From NCBI GenBank assembly GCA_947498815.1, contig CANMLU010000019.1, positions 30,665 to 94,664 of the forward strand: a DNA stretch of 64,000 bases, in the 5' to 3' direction. The first letter of the stretch is position 1. Every line of letters starts with the position of its first letter. The DNA is from an uncultured Aquimarina sp. (GTDB lineage: Bacteria; Bacteroidota; Bacteroidia; Flavobacteriales; Flavobacteriaceae). A program made the translations under genes and the position numbers. Shown here in pieces: positions 34,623 to 43,486 of this stretch. The notes beneath the pieces are model-generated. The model was not told where the DNA came from. It was given only the letters and a program-made list of their open reading frames with translations, and did no database searches.

Positions 34623-37179
34623 AAGAATGTTTAGACTTCTTTGTGTATGTGTTTTTTTATGTCATATTTCTGTTTTTTCTCAAGAAGAGACAGAAATTAC
34701 TGTTTTACAAAACAAACCATTATCCGAAGCTATTCCGATTATAGAGAAACTATACAACCTCAAATTCTCTTATATTGACACACTTATTGACAACAAAGAA
34801 ATCTCTATAACTATTGACCCTGGGCTTTCTATAAATGACCTCATACAAAAGTTACAGCAACAATCCTCCCTTAAATTTGAACTCACAGGAAATAATTTTA
34901 TTACCATAAGCCCTTTTAACAAAAGAGATCGTATAGCAGTTTGCGGTTACGTTATGGATGAAGAAGAAAAACCTCTTAAAGATATAGGCATCTTTTTCAA
35001 GGCACTACGGGCCAACGCCACCACAGATGAGAATGGTTATTTTGAGTACGCAGAGATTCCATATGGATCGGTAATTTTGATTAGTGCACCAGGATTCAGG
35101 CAAAGAGTATTAGATGCTGAATTATTTTTGACCGGAGAATGCCTCAAAATATATCTTACCAACACCCCAGAAGAGGTATTGGATGAAGTTTTAATTGAAG
35201 AATATCTAGCCAAGGGCATCACACAAAAAAAGAAAATAATCAATGTTGATCTCAAGGATGTAGAAATACTTCCAGGAAGAACAGAACCCGATATTTTACA
35301 AAGTATACAGTTAACACCTGGGGTAAACAACCCCTATGAAACGGCATCTGGAGTATTTGTGAGAGGTAGTACTCCACATCAAAATCTTGTACTGTGGAAC
35401 GGAATTAAAACGTATAAGCAAGGGCATTTTTTTGGAATGTTGTCTGCTTTTAACCCTTATGTTGCCAAAGAAGTAAATTTTTCAAAAAGTGGTGTAAGTG
35501 CCAAATATGGAAACAGAATCGCCGGCGTCATAGACATAAAATCTGAAAACCAAATCGCCGAGCGTTTTACTGGAGGAGCTGGTTTCAATATGATTAATGC
35601 AGACGCCGTGATACATACCCCCATTATTAAAAACAAAGTATCCCTTCAGGTATCCGGAAGAAGATCCTTTACAGATGTATTAGAAACTTTTACCTATAAG
35701 AAATTCTCTGATCGCGTTTTTCAAAACACAAAAATTGCAGAAACAGTTCCCCTTAACGAAGAAGACAATGATTTTTTTTATACAGACTATAATGCCAATA
35801 TAATTATAGAGCCTTCGGAAAATCAAAAAATAGAAATTAACTCTATTTATAGTAAAAATGATCTGGATTTTAGGAGAAGTGATGCAACCGATTCCTTTAA
35901 TGATGATCTGGTAACCGAAAATGAAGGGTATAATTTTAATTGGGATCGTTATTACAGCGAAAAATTACTTATAAACATAAATGGTTATTACACCAAATAC
36001 CGCCTTAATTATCAATTTATAACTCGCAATCTTGGAACAGTTACAGAAATTGAGAGTAAAAAAAACAGTGTTCGCGATTACGGAGCTGAGCTAGATTTTT
36101 CTTATAAATTATCTATGTATCAAAATATCATCGGAGGATATCAGTTTTCTAATAACACCACTCGATATGCTTTTGTGACTACTGCTCCTAGTTATGAATT
36201 AGTATTGGATCAAGATGATAGTTTTTTAAATACTCATGCGGGATATTTAGAATACAAATTTGAAAACCCTAAGAATTTTTATGTCTCGGCCGGATTAAGA
36301 TTCAGTCTCTATGCAGAGCTCGACAAATCTTTTGTAGAACCAAGAATTTTCATTCAAAAGCATATCACAAAAAACTGGGAAATTAATACTAGTGCAGAAT
36401 ATCGAAGTCAGCCAACGAGTCAAATTAAAGAATCTGTGGTAAGTGATCTTTCTTTGGAAAACCAGGTATGGACACTTGCAAATAATGAGCAATTTCCGAT
36501 TATCACCAGTTATCAATTCACATTGGGTAGTAGCTTTAAAAAAAACAAATGGTTCTTTGATGTAGATGGTTATTATAAGAAAATTGATGATATTACAACG
36601 CTTACGTCGGGTTTTATAAACCCTACCGATAACACTTATCATACAGGCGAAAGCTCTGTCTTTGGAGTAGATTTCTTTTTAAAGAAAAGATTCAAAAACT
36701 ATAAGACGTGGATCAGTTATTCTTACATAAACACGTCGAATATATTCGAAAGCATTAACAACAATGAATCTTTTCCTGGCAATTGGAATATTGAGCATAC
36801 CGTGAAATGGTCTCATTTTTATAAAATCAAAAATTTTCAATTTTCTTTGGGGTGGCTTTTACATACCGGTAAAGCATTTACCAATATATCGGGAGTAGAT
36901 GATACGGGTGAAATTGTAGTATTAGAATTTGAAGAAATCAATAGCGACAATCTACCGCTCTACCACCGGCTTGATTTTTCTGCGATTTATGATTTCAAGA
37001 TGGGCTATAACCCGAACATAAAATACAGATTAGGTTTTTCTATACTTAACCTTTATGATCGAAAAAACATCTTAAACAGAGAATTTAGAACCACAAACTC
37101 CTTAAACAATCAATTCATAAACTCCGATATCTTTTCTTTGGGAATCACACCCAATATAAGTTTCAGAATCTTCTGGTAA
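34612..37179 (+). CDS. TonB-dependent receptor with STN signalling domain
   Basis: An outer-membrane receptor of about 855 residues. TTG 34612 (MKSKRMFRLL) or ATG 34627 may start it; the longer form has the better charged signal peptide, cleaved after VFSQ. Domains in order are an STN domain (about 33-92, NKPLSEAIPIIEKLYNLKF), a carboxypeptidase-regulatory-like domain (about 107-180), the plug (about 205-320, containing GVFVRGSTPHQNLVLWNG) and a long beta-barrel ending in aromatic FRIFW. STN and the adjacent FecR predict signal relay. There is no SusD partner gene; the two PKD lipoproteins sharing its promoter motif are candidate surface partners. The ligand is unknown. Confidence 0.93.
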   Translation: MKSKRMFRLLCVCVFLCHISVFSQEETEITVLQNKPLSEAIPIIEKLYNLKFSYIDTLIDNKEISITIDPGLSINDLIQKLQQQSSLKFELTGNNFITISPFNKRDRIAVCGYVMDEEEKPLKDIGIFFKALRANATTDENGYFEYAEIPYGSVILISAPGFRQRVLDAELFLTGECLKIYLTNTPEEVLDEVLIEEYLAKGITQKKKIINVDLKDVEILPGRTEPDILQSIQLTPGVNNPYETASGVFVRGSTPHQNLVLWNGIKTYKQGHFFGMLSAFNPYVAKEVNFSKSGVSAKYGNRIAGVIDIKSENQIAERFTGGAGFNMINADAVIHTPIIKNKVSLQVSGRRSFTDVLETFTYKKFSDRVFQNTKIAETVPLNEEDNDFFYTDYNANIIIEPSENQKIEINSIYSKNDLDFRRSDATDSFNDDLVTENEGYNFNWDRYYSEKLLININGYYTKYRLNYQFITRNLGTVTEIESKKNSVRDYGAELDFSYKLSMYQNIIGGYQFSNNTTRYAFVTTAPSYELVLDQDDSFLNTHAGYLEYKFENPKNFYVSAGLRFSLYAELDKSFVEPRIFIQKHITKNWEINTSAEYRSQPTSQIKESVVSDLSLENQVWTLANNEQFPIITSYQFTLGSSFKKNKWFFDVDGYYKKIDDITTLTSGFINPTDNTYHTGESSVFGVDFFLKKRFKNYKTWISYSYINTSNIFESINNNESFPGNWNIEHTVKWSHFYKIKNFQFSLGWLLHTGKAFTNISGVDDTGEIVVLEFEEINSDNLPLYHRLDFSAIYDFKMGYNPNIKYRLGFSILNLYDRKNILNREFRTTNSLNNQFINSDIFSLGITPNISFRIFW

Positions 37180-37219
37180 AAGGTCTCGTAAGGACCAACA
37201 CATTATTTTTTACCACATC

Positions 37220-37410
37220 GAGCTCCTCCGATCTGGAGCTGATCACTTTTATGCCAAAGCGAGCTCCTCCGATCGGGAGCTAATCACTTTTATGCCAAAG
37301 CGAGCTCCCCCGCTCCGGAGCTAATCACTTTCATCCCAAAGCGAGCTCCTCCGATCCGGAGCTAATCACTTTTACACGATATTGAGCTCCTGCCATCGGG
37401 GAGCCGATGA
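37220..37410. repeat. 41-bp tandem repeat array with palindromic cores, five units
   Basis: Units start at 37220, 37261, 37302, 37343 and 37384, exactly 41 bases apart. Each has GAGCTCC, a short centre such as TCCGATC, then GGAGCT, followed by AATCACTTTTATGCCAAAGC or a close variant. The last unit is degenerate. Each core can form a small hairpin (AGCTCC/GGAGCT). The array is far richer in G and C than its surroundings and follows the TonB receptor stop by 40 bases. The spacers are as conserved as the palindromes, so it is not CRISPR. Confidence 0.9.
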
Positions 37411-37480
37411 AAACCAAACCCATGCAATGCCAAGTCCAAGTGCTCTAATTTCTTAACACTCTATTTTGACGTAAGTTCGA

Positions 37481-37605
37481 TAAAAGAAAAATACGTCAGT
37501 TGGAGTGATTCGAGTTTAGGAGAAGTGTATCGAGAACAGTATTTTTCTGATCAAAAACCTATTCTCGATAGTCCTACTGAGCTTGTCGAAGTGCTATTTT
37601 TTTCC
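37481..37605. repeat. REP-like inverted repeat element
   Basis: TATCGAGAA (37528-37536) is mirrored by TTCTCGATA (37562-37570), and CCTACTGAGCTTGTCGAAGT follows. The phrase GAGCTTGTCGAA next to a TATCGAGAA palindrome is a pattern I associate with dispersed extragenic repeats in flavobacterial genomes. No other copy is seen in this window, so the dispersed nature is from recall. Confidence 0.5.
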
Positions 37606-37728
37606 ATTTTTTTCCAAAAAATCACATGAATTGACGGTTTTTGATCTTTAGTTTAATGATATCGAACTCACGCTATTTTATAATTTTCAATTTTCTTGTA
37701 CCTTAGTCACTTACAAACAAAATCACTA

Positions 37729-38838
37729 ATGAAAAATATCTTATTCATCAATTTCATGTTCCTCTTTTTAGTATTAGGACATGCACAAGAAACACATCCG
37801 GATTATACAATTACAGACGAAACATCTCTTCAATGTACTCCTGTAATTAGTCAAGGAAAAACAGGCACATGTTGGAGTTTCTCGACCACTTCTTATATAG
37901 AATCTGAGATTGCTCGACTAGGCCATGGTACTCATGATTTATCAGAATTATATCAGGTAAGAAATACGTATACAGACAAAGCCCGAAATTATATTTTAAG
38001 ACAGGGTAAAGCTCAATTTAGCCAAGGTGCTCTCGCACATGATGTGATTAATTCTATTCGAGACCATGGTATTGTTCCCAACGAAATCTATGCAGGTTTT
38101 ACAGATGACGATACAGATCGCCATGATCATAGCGAATTAATTAAATTACTAACCAATATGGTTGATGATGCGGTAGAGCACAAAATTCTTTCAAATAAAT
38201 GGTGGAAAAGCTATGAAGCCATGTTGGATATTTATATAGGAGAAAGACCTGACACATTTGACTATAATGGTAAGACATATACACCCAAGGAATTTGCCAA
38301 AGAACTTGGAATCGATGCAAAAAATTATGTTACACTAACTTCTTTTACGCATCATCCAATGAACAGTAGCTTTATTTTGGAGATCCCTGATAATTTCTCA
38401 AACGGTGTTTACTATAACATCCCTCTTGATGAATTACAAAAAGTAGTCGATCATGCTTTAAAAGAAGGGTATACCGTTGCATGGGATGGAGATGTAAGCG
38501 AGGTTGGTTTTTCTCAAAAAAGTGGCTTGGCCATTTTAACCAATAAGAAAAAAAGAGAAGCTATTTTTAAAACGTATAACGAAGAAGAAAAAGTAACTCC
38601 AGAATCCAGACAAAAAGAATTTGAAAACTATAATACCACAGATGATCACTTAATGCATATCGTTGGAAAGGGAGTGGATAAAAAAGGGAATTCTTACTAT
38701 AAGATTAAAAATTCTTGGGGTATTAAAGGCGCTCAAAAAGGATATATTTATATGTCTGAAGCGTATTTCAGAATGAAAACAGTAGGTATCCTGCTTCATA
38801 AAGATGGTATTCCAAAAAAAATTAAGGAAAAGGTTTAA
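37729..38838 (+). CDS. Secreted C1-family (bleomycin hydrolase/PepC-like) cysteine peptidase
   Basis: The start at ATG 37729 gives a clean signal peptide (MKNILFINFMFLFLVLGHAQ) and 369 residues; a TTG at 37696 is in frame but less likely. The papain-type triad is visible as Cys48 in QGKTGTCWSFS, His310 in HLMHIVGKG and Asn328 in KIKNSWG. The overall arrangement, with a large insertion between the Cys and His and the YYKIKNSWG ending, matches the C1B aminopeptidase C/bleomycin hydrolase branch. Unlike cytosolic PepC, this protein is exported, so it likely acts in the periplasm or outside. A bidirectional terminator separates it from ndk. Confidence 0.88.
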   Translation: MKNILFINFMFLFLVLGHAQETHPDYTITDETSLQCTPVISQGKTGTCWSFSTTSYIESEIARLGHGTHDLSELYQVRNTYTDKARNYILRQGKAQFSQGALAHDVINSIRDHGIVPNEIYAGFTDDDTDRHDHSELIKLLTNMVDDAVEHKILSNKWWKSYEAMLDIYIGERPDTFDYNGKTYTPKEFAKELGIDAKNYVTLTSFTHHPMNSSFILEIPDNFSNGVYYNIPLDELQKVVDHALKEGYTVAWDGDVSEVGFSQKSGLAILTNKKKREAIFKTYNEEEKVTPESRQKEFENYNTTDDHLMHIVGKGVDKKGNSYYKIKNSWGIKGAQKGYIYMSEAYFRMKTVGILLHKDGIPKKIKEKV

Positions 38839-38852
38839 TTTAATAACACGAA

Positions 38853-38880
38853 AAAAGGCTGCCCAAATGGACAGCCTTTT
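38853..38880. terminator. Bidirectional terminator between C1 peptidase and ndk
   Basis: AAAAGGCTG (38853-38861) pairs with CAGCCTTTT (38872-38880) around a 10-base loop, with A-rich and T-rich flanks so that it can serve both convergent genes. Confidence 0.8.
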
Positions 38881-38899
38881 ACTTATACTATTATTTTTA

Positions 38900-39319
38900 C
38901 TAGAACTGCTCTCTTCCAGAAAAATGAAATGCTCCTTCGATAGCAGCGTTTTCATCACTATCACTACCGTGCACAGCATTTTCGCTAATTGAAGTTGCGA
39001 ATTTCTTACGAATAGTTCCTTCGGCAGCTTCTTCAGGATTGGTAGCACCAATTAACGTTCTGAAATCTTCAACTGCATTTTCTTTTTCCAAGATAGCTGC
39101 CACTATAGGACCACTAGTCATATAATCAACTAACTCTCCATAAAAAGGACGTTCTTTATGAACTGCATAAAATTCTTTGGCGTCATTTGTAGTAAGCTGA
39201 GTTAATTTCATTGCTACAATTCTAAATCCTGAAGCTGTAATCTGCTCAAGGATTGCCCCAATATATCCTTTTCTTACCGCATCCGGTTTAAGCATTGTAA
39301 AAGTTCTGTTTGTTGCCAT
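38900..39319 (-). CDS. ndk: Nucleoside diphosphate kinase
   Basis: Ndk transfers the gamma phosphate between nucleoside triphosphates and diphosphates. The 139-residue length is standard. [10 protein letters not shown] lies at the N-terminus and NAVHGSDS contains the phosphorylated His117, followed by the [11 protein letters not shown] tail. It is monocistronic on the minus strand: it has its own consensus promoter (39409-39438) and shares a terminator with the peptidase gene. The leader of about 80 bases contains a short CCCTC/GAGGG hairpin close to the start codon, which could modulate translation. Confidence 0.96.
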   Translation of the reverse strand: MATNRTFTMLKPDAVRKGYIGAILEQITASGFRIVAMKLTQLTTNDAKEFYAVHKERPFYGELVDYMTSGPIVAAILEKENAVEDFRTLIGATNPEEAAEGTIRKKFATSISENAVHGSDSDENAAIEGAFHFSGREQF

Positions 39320-39408
39320 TATAAGTTTATTTGTTATAACCCCCCTCCTAATGAGGGTTTTATTTAATTATTATCCCAGTACTCGACTGGATTTATAAAT
39401 TTTTTGTG

Positions 39409-39438
39409 CAAAAGTATATATAAAAGCTTCAAAAACAA
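39409..39438 (-). promoter_or_regulatory. Consensus Bacteroidota promoter of ndk
   Basis: On the minus strand TTG (39438-39436) is followed after 19 bases by TACTTTTG (39416-39409), an exact fit to TTG-N19-TAnnTTTG. Confidence 0.7.
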
Positions 39439-39482
39439 GAATAATTATAAGAAAGTATAGTTGCTTTAACGATTTAAAAAAT

Positions 39483-40511
39483 CTAATCCTTAGGATATTG
39501 TCGTTTAAATTCCTGTAGCACTATATTATTTTCTCCTCGAATTTGCATTGACACATTATAAGAATCAAAATCAAACTTTAATAGTCCAAAACTAGGAGTA
39601 GAAACCACTCGCCCTACCCTATACCGATTTGACTCTCCTTTATAACCTGTATAAGCATGTGTTAAGCCGCTGGATGTGAAATCTATCAATGGATATTTTA
39701 GTTTATTTATTTTGATCATCGAAAACTCTGAGATATGACGATCTCCACTTAAAACAATAGCATTCCTAACCGCTTTAGTAATCAAAATATTTTTAAAGCG
39801 CTCTACCTCATGCGGAAAGTTACCCCAGGTTTCAAAACCATGCTCCGAAGATAGAAATTGAATGCTGCTTACAATAATTACAAAATCCGAATAATTGTTA
39901 CCTAATTCTTTTTCTAACCATTTCCATTGTTGTTCTCCCAACAATGTTCCTTCATGATTGGTATAAGGCTCATATCTTCTGTGTTCATCTGCACTATCTT
40001 TCAAAGGAGACCTAAAGTATCTTGTATCCAAAACAATCACTTTAATACTACCTTTCTCTATTTCAAAAATTTGCGAAGTGTATATTCCTTCTTGCGTTCT
40101 TCTGGAGTCATCTTTTGGCACTTGCAAGAAATCCAAAAACAATTGTTGACTTTCATTTTTCATTGACCATTCGCGCCCTGCATCATTTTTGCCATAATCA
40201 TGATCATCCCACGTTGCCATAATGGGGATCGATTGTCTTACCATTTGATAATTTTTATTCTTATTTTGCAGCATATAATCACCTTTCACCTTATCCATAT
40301 TATTAGAATCGGCATAGATATTATCTCCTCCCCAAATGAATAAATCAGGTTCGTTTTTTAAAATTTCACTCCAAAATGGTTGTGGCTTATCTTGTTTATT
40401 ACAGCTCCCAAAAGCAATTACAAAATCAACATTTTCTTCATGATTATCTTGAGAAAAAGCAAATTGAACTGCCCAAAATAAAACGAGGAATATGATATAT
40501 GTATTCTTCAT
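39483..40511 (-). CDS. PhoD-like metallophosphatase
   Basis: A 342-residue exported protein (signal MKNTYIIFLVLFWAVQFAFS) with the PhoD-like fold: VIAFGSCNKQDKPQPFW, FIWGGDNIYAD, MATWDDHDYGKNDAG, VIVLDTRYFR and VLSGDRHISEF supply the metal-binding Asp, Asn and His residues. PhoD-type alkaline phosphatases/phosphodiesterases hydrolyse phosphate esters in the periplasm or outside the cell. It is shorter than B. subtilis PhoD and lacks that protein's N-terminal beta domain, as in many Bacteroidota members. A TATTTTTG box lies on the minus strand at 40534-40541, about 23 bases before the start. Confidence 0.88.
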   Translation of the reverse strand: MKNTYIIFLVLFWAVQFAFSQDNHEENVDFVIAFGSCNKQDKPQPFWSEILKNEPDLFIWGGDNIYADSNNMDKVKGDYMLQNKNKNYQMVRQSIPIMATWDDHDYGKNDAGREWSMKNESQQLFLDFLQVPKDDSRRTQEGIYTSQIFEIEKGSIKVIVLDTRYFRSPLKDSADEHRRYEPYTNHEGTLLGEQQWKWLEKELGNNYSDFVIIVSSIQFLSSEHGFETWGNFPHEVERFKNILITKAVRNAIVLSGDRHISEFSMIKINKLKYPLIDFTSSGLTHAYTGYKGESNRYRVGRVVSTPSFGLLKFDFDSYNVSMQIRGENNIVLQEFKRQYPKD

Positions 40512-40589
40512 ATTAGTAAAGTTAAAAGCCTAACAAAAATAATAGTTCTAATATTACTAAAATATTATTTATTGTATATTCGCTGACCT

Positions 40590-41597
40590 ATGAATATTAA
40601 AGAAGTAAAAGAGCTATTGAGCTCACCAAAAAATATAGTAATTACAACCCACAAAAACCCCGATGGAGATGCTATTGGTTCCTCTTTGGCTTTGCACCAT
40701 TATCTTTCATCATTGGGGCACAATGCTACGGTAATCACTCCAAATGAATATCCAAATTTCTTGAAATGGGTACCTGGTGAAGATAGTATCTTAAAATATA
40801 GTCATAACACCAAAGAGGTAAAATCAAAAATCAAAGAAGCAGATCTTATTTTCACTTTAGATTTCAATCATTTATCAAGAAGTGGTGATTTGGAAGAGGT
40901 TCTGGCCAAAACCGAAACTACATTCATAATGATAGACCATCACCAGCAACCAGACACCTATGCCAAACATATGTATAGCGATGTTGATATGAGTTCAACA
41001 TGTCAAATGATTTATCATTTTATTGAAAAGTTGGATGATCTTGAAAAAATCACAGCAGATATTGCGACTTGTATCTATGTGGGTATAATGACCGATACAG
41101 GATCCTTTAGATACAGATCAACAACAAGCACAACACATCGTGTAGTGGCAGACTTAATTGACAAAGGAGCAGATAATACTAATATTCATGAAAGTATTTA
41201 TGATACCAATACATTATCCAGACTTCGGTTAAAAGGTATCGCTTTGAATAACTTAAAAGTACTTCCAGAGTATAACGTAGCATATATTCATATATCTCAA
41301 GATGAATTAGATCAAAACAATTTCAGAAAAGGAGATACAGAAGGTTTTGTTAACTTGGGATTGTCTATTGAAGGGGTAAAATTTGCGGCTATCTTTATTG
41401 AGAATAAAAACGAAGGTATTATAAAAATTTCGTTGCGCTCAAAAGGAGATTTTTCGGTTAATGAATTTTCGCGAAATCACTTTGAAGGAGGAGGTCATCA
41501 TAATGCTGCTGGCGGAAAAAGTAATCTTTCACTATCAAAAACTGTTGAAAAATTTATTAGTATCTTACCGACCTATAAAAATGCCTTAAATCAATGA
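40590..41597 (+). CDS. DHH-family phosphoesterase (NrnA-like)
   Basis: A 335-residue DHH/DHHA1 protein. THKNPDGDAIGSSLALHHYL near residue 20 and LDFNH, then MIDHHQQPD (the DHH motif) and TDTGSFRY provide the metal-binding residues of the DHH domain. FEGGGHHNAAGG near the C-terminus is the DHHA1 substrate-binding signature. NrnA-type enzymes degrade nanoRNA and 3'-phosphoadenosine 5'-phosphate. The gene overlaps gldI by 4 bases (ATGA), so the enzyme and the folding factor are translationally coupled. Confidence 0.92.
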   Translation: MNIKEVKELLSSPKNIVITTHKNPDGDAIGSSLALHHYLSSLGHNATVITPNEYPNFLKWVPGEDSILKYSHNTKEVKSKIKEADLIFTLDFNHLSRSGDLEEVLAKTETTFIMIDHHQQPDTYAKHMYSDVDMSSTCQMIYHFIEKLDDLEKITADIATCIYVGIMTDTGSFRYRSTTSTTHRVVADLIDKGADNTNIHESIYDTNTLSRLRLKGIALNNLKVLPEYNVAYIHISQDELDQNNFRKGDTEGFVNLGLSIEGVKFAAIFIENKNEGIIKISLRSKGDFSVNEFSRNHFEGGGHHNAAGGKSNLSLSKTVEKFISILPTYKNALNQ

Positions 41598-42145
41598 GAA
41601 CCTTTCTTCACATGCTTTGTATCGTTGTTTTATTTTTTTCCTGTAAAACTCCTGAAGCTCGTAGACCTGTAAATATAAAATCTGGATCTTTTATTAATGA
41701 ATCCATAAATAGAAATAAAAAGCTTGCAGCCAAAGAAGAAGCTCGTATTCAGGATATTATTTCAAAAGATACTCTTAATAATTACATCACCTCTGAAAGT
41801 GGTTTTTGGTATTATTATACCAAAAAAGATACTATCTCTACGCTTACACCAAAGTTTGGAGACATTGTAAATTTTAATTATGATATAAAAGATCTTAACG
41901 GAAACGTAATTTATTCGCAACAGGAACTGGATACAATAACCTATTATATTGATAAGGAAGAACTTTTTTTAGGTTTAAGAGAAGGATTAAAACTTATGAA
42001 AGAAGGTGAAACAGCGACATTTTTATTTCCATCTTACCAAGCATATGGATATTATGGCGATAATAATAAGATTGGGACAAATATTCCGTTAATAACAGAA
42101 GTAACACTTAATAAAATCACAGAAGAATCAACAATAGAAAACTAA
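41594..42145 (+). CDS. gldI: Gliding motility-associated peptidyl-prolyl isomerase GldI
   Basis: A 183-residue lipoprotein (lipobox FFSC, Cys17) with a C-terminal FKBP domain: FGDIVNFNYDIKDLNGNVIYS, REGLKLMKEGETATFLFPS and AYGYYGD. GldI is needed for gliding and the type IX secretion system in Flavobacterium; its folding role is assumed from the FKBP domain. The long charged spacer between the lipid anchor and the FKBP domain (about 18-75) matches the family. It lies between the DHH gene and a second isomerase gene, 13 bases upstream of the latter, giving a small folding-factor cluster. Confidence 0.88.
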   Translation: MRTFLHMLCIVVLFFSCKTPEARRPVNIKSGSFINESINRNKKLAAKEEARIQDIISKDTLNNYITSESGFWYYYTKKDTISTLTPKFGDIVNFNYDIKDLNGNVIYSQQELDTITYYIDKEELFLGLREGLKLMKEGETATFLFPSYQAYGYYGDNNKIGTNIPLITEVTLNKITEESTIEN

Positions 42146-42158
42146 CGATTAATTAAAA

Positions 42159-43328
42159 ATGAGAAAACTAAATTTTATATTCTTAGCGCTTATCACGGCT
42201 GCTTTTTATGCTTGCAATGAAAAATATCCTGATCTGGAAGATGGTATTTATGCAGAAATTATTACAAATAAAGGTACTGCTGTAGCAAAACTACATTATG
42301 ATTTAACTCCGATGACTGTAGCCAATTTTGTGTCTTTGGCAGAGGGAACAAATACAATGGTAGATAGTACCTACAAGGGAAAGAAATATTACAACGGGAT
42401 TATATTTCATAGAGTTATAAAAGATTTCATGATACAAACGGGGGATCCACTAGGTACTGGAACCGGAGATCCGGGATACAAATTTCCTGATGAAATTGTA
42501 GAGTCCTTATCCCATAAATCCAAAGGAATTTTATCTATGGCCAATTCTGGTCCAGGAACCAATGGTAGCCAATTTTTTATTACACTGAAAGAAACACCTT
42601 GGTTAAACGGAAAGCATACAGTGTTTGGAGAAATTGTTATAGGTCAAGATGTTATTGATAGTATTGGAGGAATTAAAACAGGAGAAAGAGATAAGCCACA
42701 AAGCGAAATCAAAATGCTTGAGGTAAATATCATCCGTAAAGGTTCTGATGCTAAAGCGTTTGATACAGATACTGCTTTTACCGATAAACTAAAAGTTCTT
42801 GAAGAAGAAAAAGCAGAAAAAGAAAGACTTGCAAAAGAAAAAGGTGATGCAGTTGCTGCAAAGTTTAATGAGTTGAAATCCAAAGCAACAAAACTTGAAA
42901 GCGGATTAGAAATTACTTTTACAAAGGAAGCTAATGGAGAAAAACCAAAGCCAACCGATGTTGTAAACTTATACTATGCTGGATTTTTTGCAGATGGAAG
43001 AATCTTTGACACTAATATTGAAGAAACCGCTAAAGAATTCGATGTCTATAATGAACAAAGAGCTGCAGATCCAAGAGGTTATGCTCCTATTCCAATGCCT
43101 TATTCACCCGACGCTAGAATGATTCCAGGGTTTAGAGAAGGTGTACAACAAATGAAAGTAGGAGATAAAGCGATACTTTTTATCCCATCTCATCTGGCAT
43201 ATGGAGAAAGAGGCAATAGAGGTATACCGCCAAATACTGATCTAATTTTCGAAATTGAAATGGTAAGTATTAAAGATCCTAACAGTGCTCCAGAAGGACA
43301 CTCAAAAGATGATGGCCACGGACATTAA
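42159..43328 (+). CDS. Lipoprotein fusing cyclophilin and FKBP isomerase domains
   Basis: A 389-residue SPII lipoprotein (lipobox FYAC, Cys19). Residues 30-190 form a cyclophilin domain: GIIFHRVIKDFMIQTGDPLG, GILSMANSGPGTNGSQFFIT and LNGKHTVFGE are all present. A charged Glu/Lys-rich helical linker (about 205-245) is followed by an FKBP domain (about 250-380; DVVNLYYAGFFADGRIFDTN and REGVQQMKVGDKAILFIP). The protein therefore carries two unrelated prolyl isomerase folds on one lipid anchor. It ends in a His/Asp-rich tail, SKDDGHGH, and is followed by a strong terminator. It likely assists folding of exported proteins. Confidence 0.92.
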   Translation: MRKLNFIFLALITAAFYACNEKYPDLEDGIYAEIITNKGTAVAKLHYDLTPMTVANFVSLAEGTNTMVDSTYKGKKYYNGIIFHRVIKDFMIQTGDPLGTGTGDPGYKFPDEIVESLSHKSKGILSMANSGPGTNGSQFFITLKETPWLNGKHTVFGEIVIGQDVIDSIGGIKTGERDKPQSEIKMLEVNIIRKGSDAKAFDTDTAFTDKLKVLEEEKAEKERLAKEKGDAVAAKFNELKSKATKLESGLEITFTKEANGEKPKPTDVVNLYYAGFFADGRIFDTNIEETAKEFDVYNEQRAADPRGYAPIPMPYSPDARMIPGFREGVQQMKVGDKAILFIPSHLAYGERGNRGIPPNTDLIFEIEMVSIKDPNSAPEGHSKDDGHGH

Positions 43329-43350
43329 TTAAACGAAAATATCTTTGATA

Positions 43351-43389
43351 AAAAAACGGCTTAAAGCAAATTGCTTTAAGCCGTTTTTT
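43351..43389. terminator. Strong bidirectional terminator
   Basis: AAAAAACGGCTTAAAGC (43351-43367) and its exact complement (43373-43389) form a 17-bp stem with a 5-base loop, between the convergent isomerase and pepD genes. Confidence 0.88.
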
Positions 43390-43486
43390 TATCAATTATT
43401 CCTATCCAGGCACCCTTCTATTTTCCTTTATAGCTATTTAGTATCAGAATATACCAATGAAGAAACTATTTAGATCTTATCTCGAT

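Noticed and set aside
34612-37179. SusC/SusD polysaccharide utilisation locus
   Set aside because: No SusD, glycoside hydrolase or carbohydrate transporter genes accompany the receptor, and the receptor resembles the STN/FecR-linked signalling type.
37220-37410. CRISPR array
   Set aside because: The 41-bp units are repeated throughout, so there are no variable spacers, and no cas genes are nearby.
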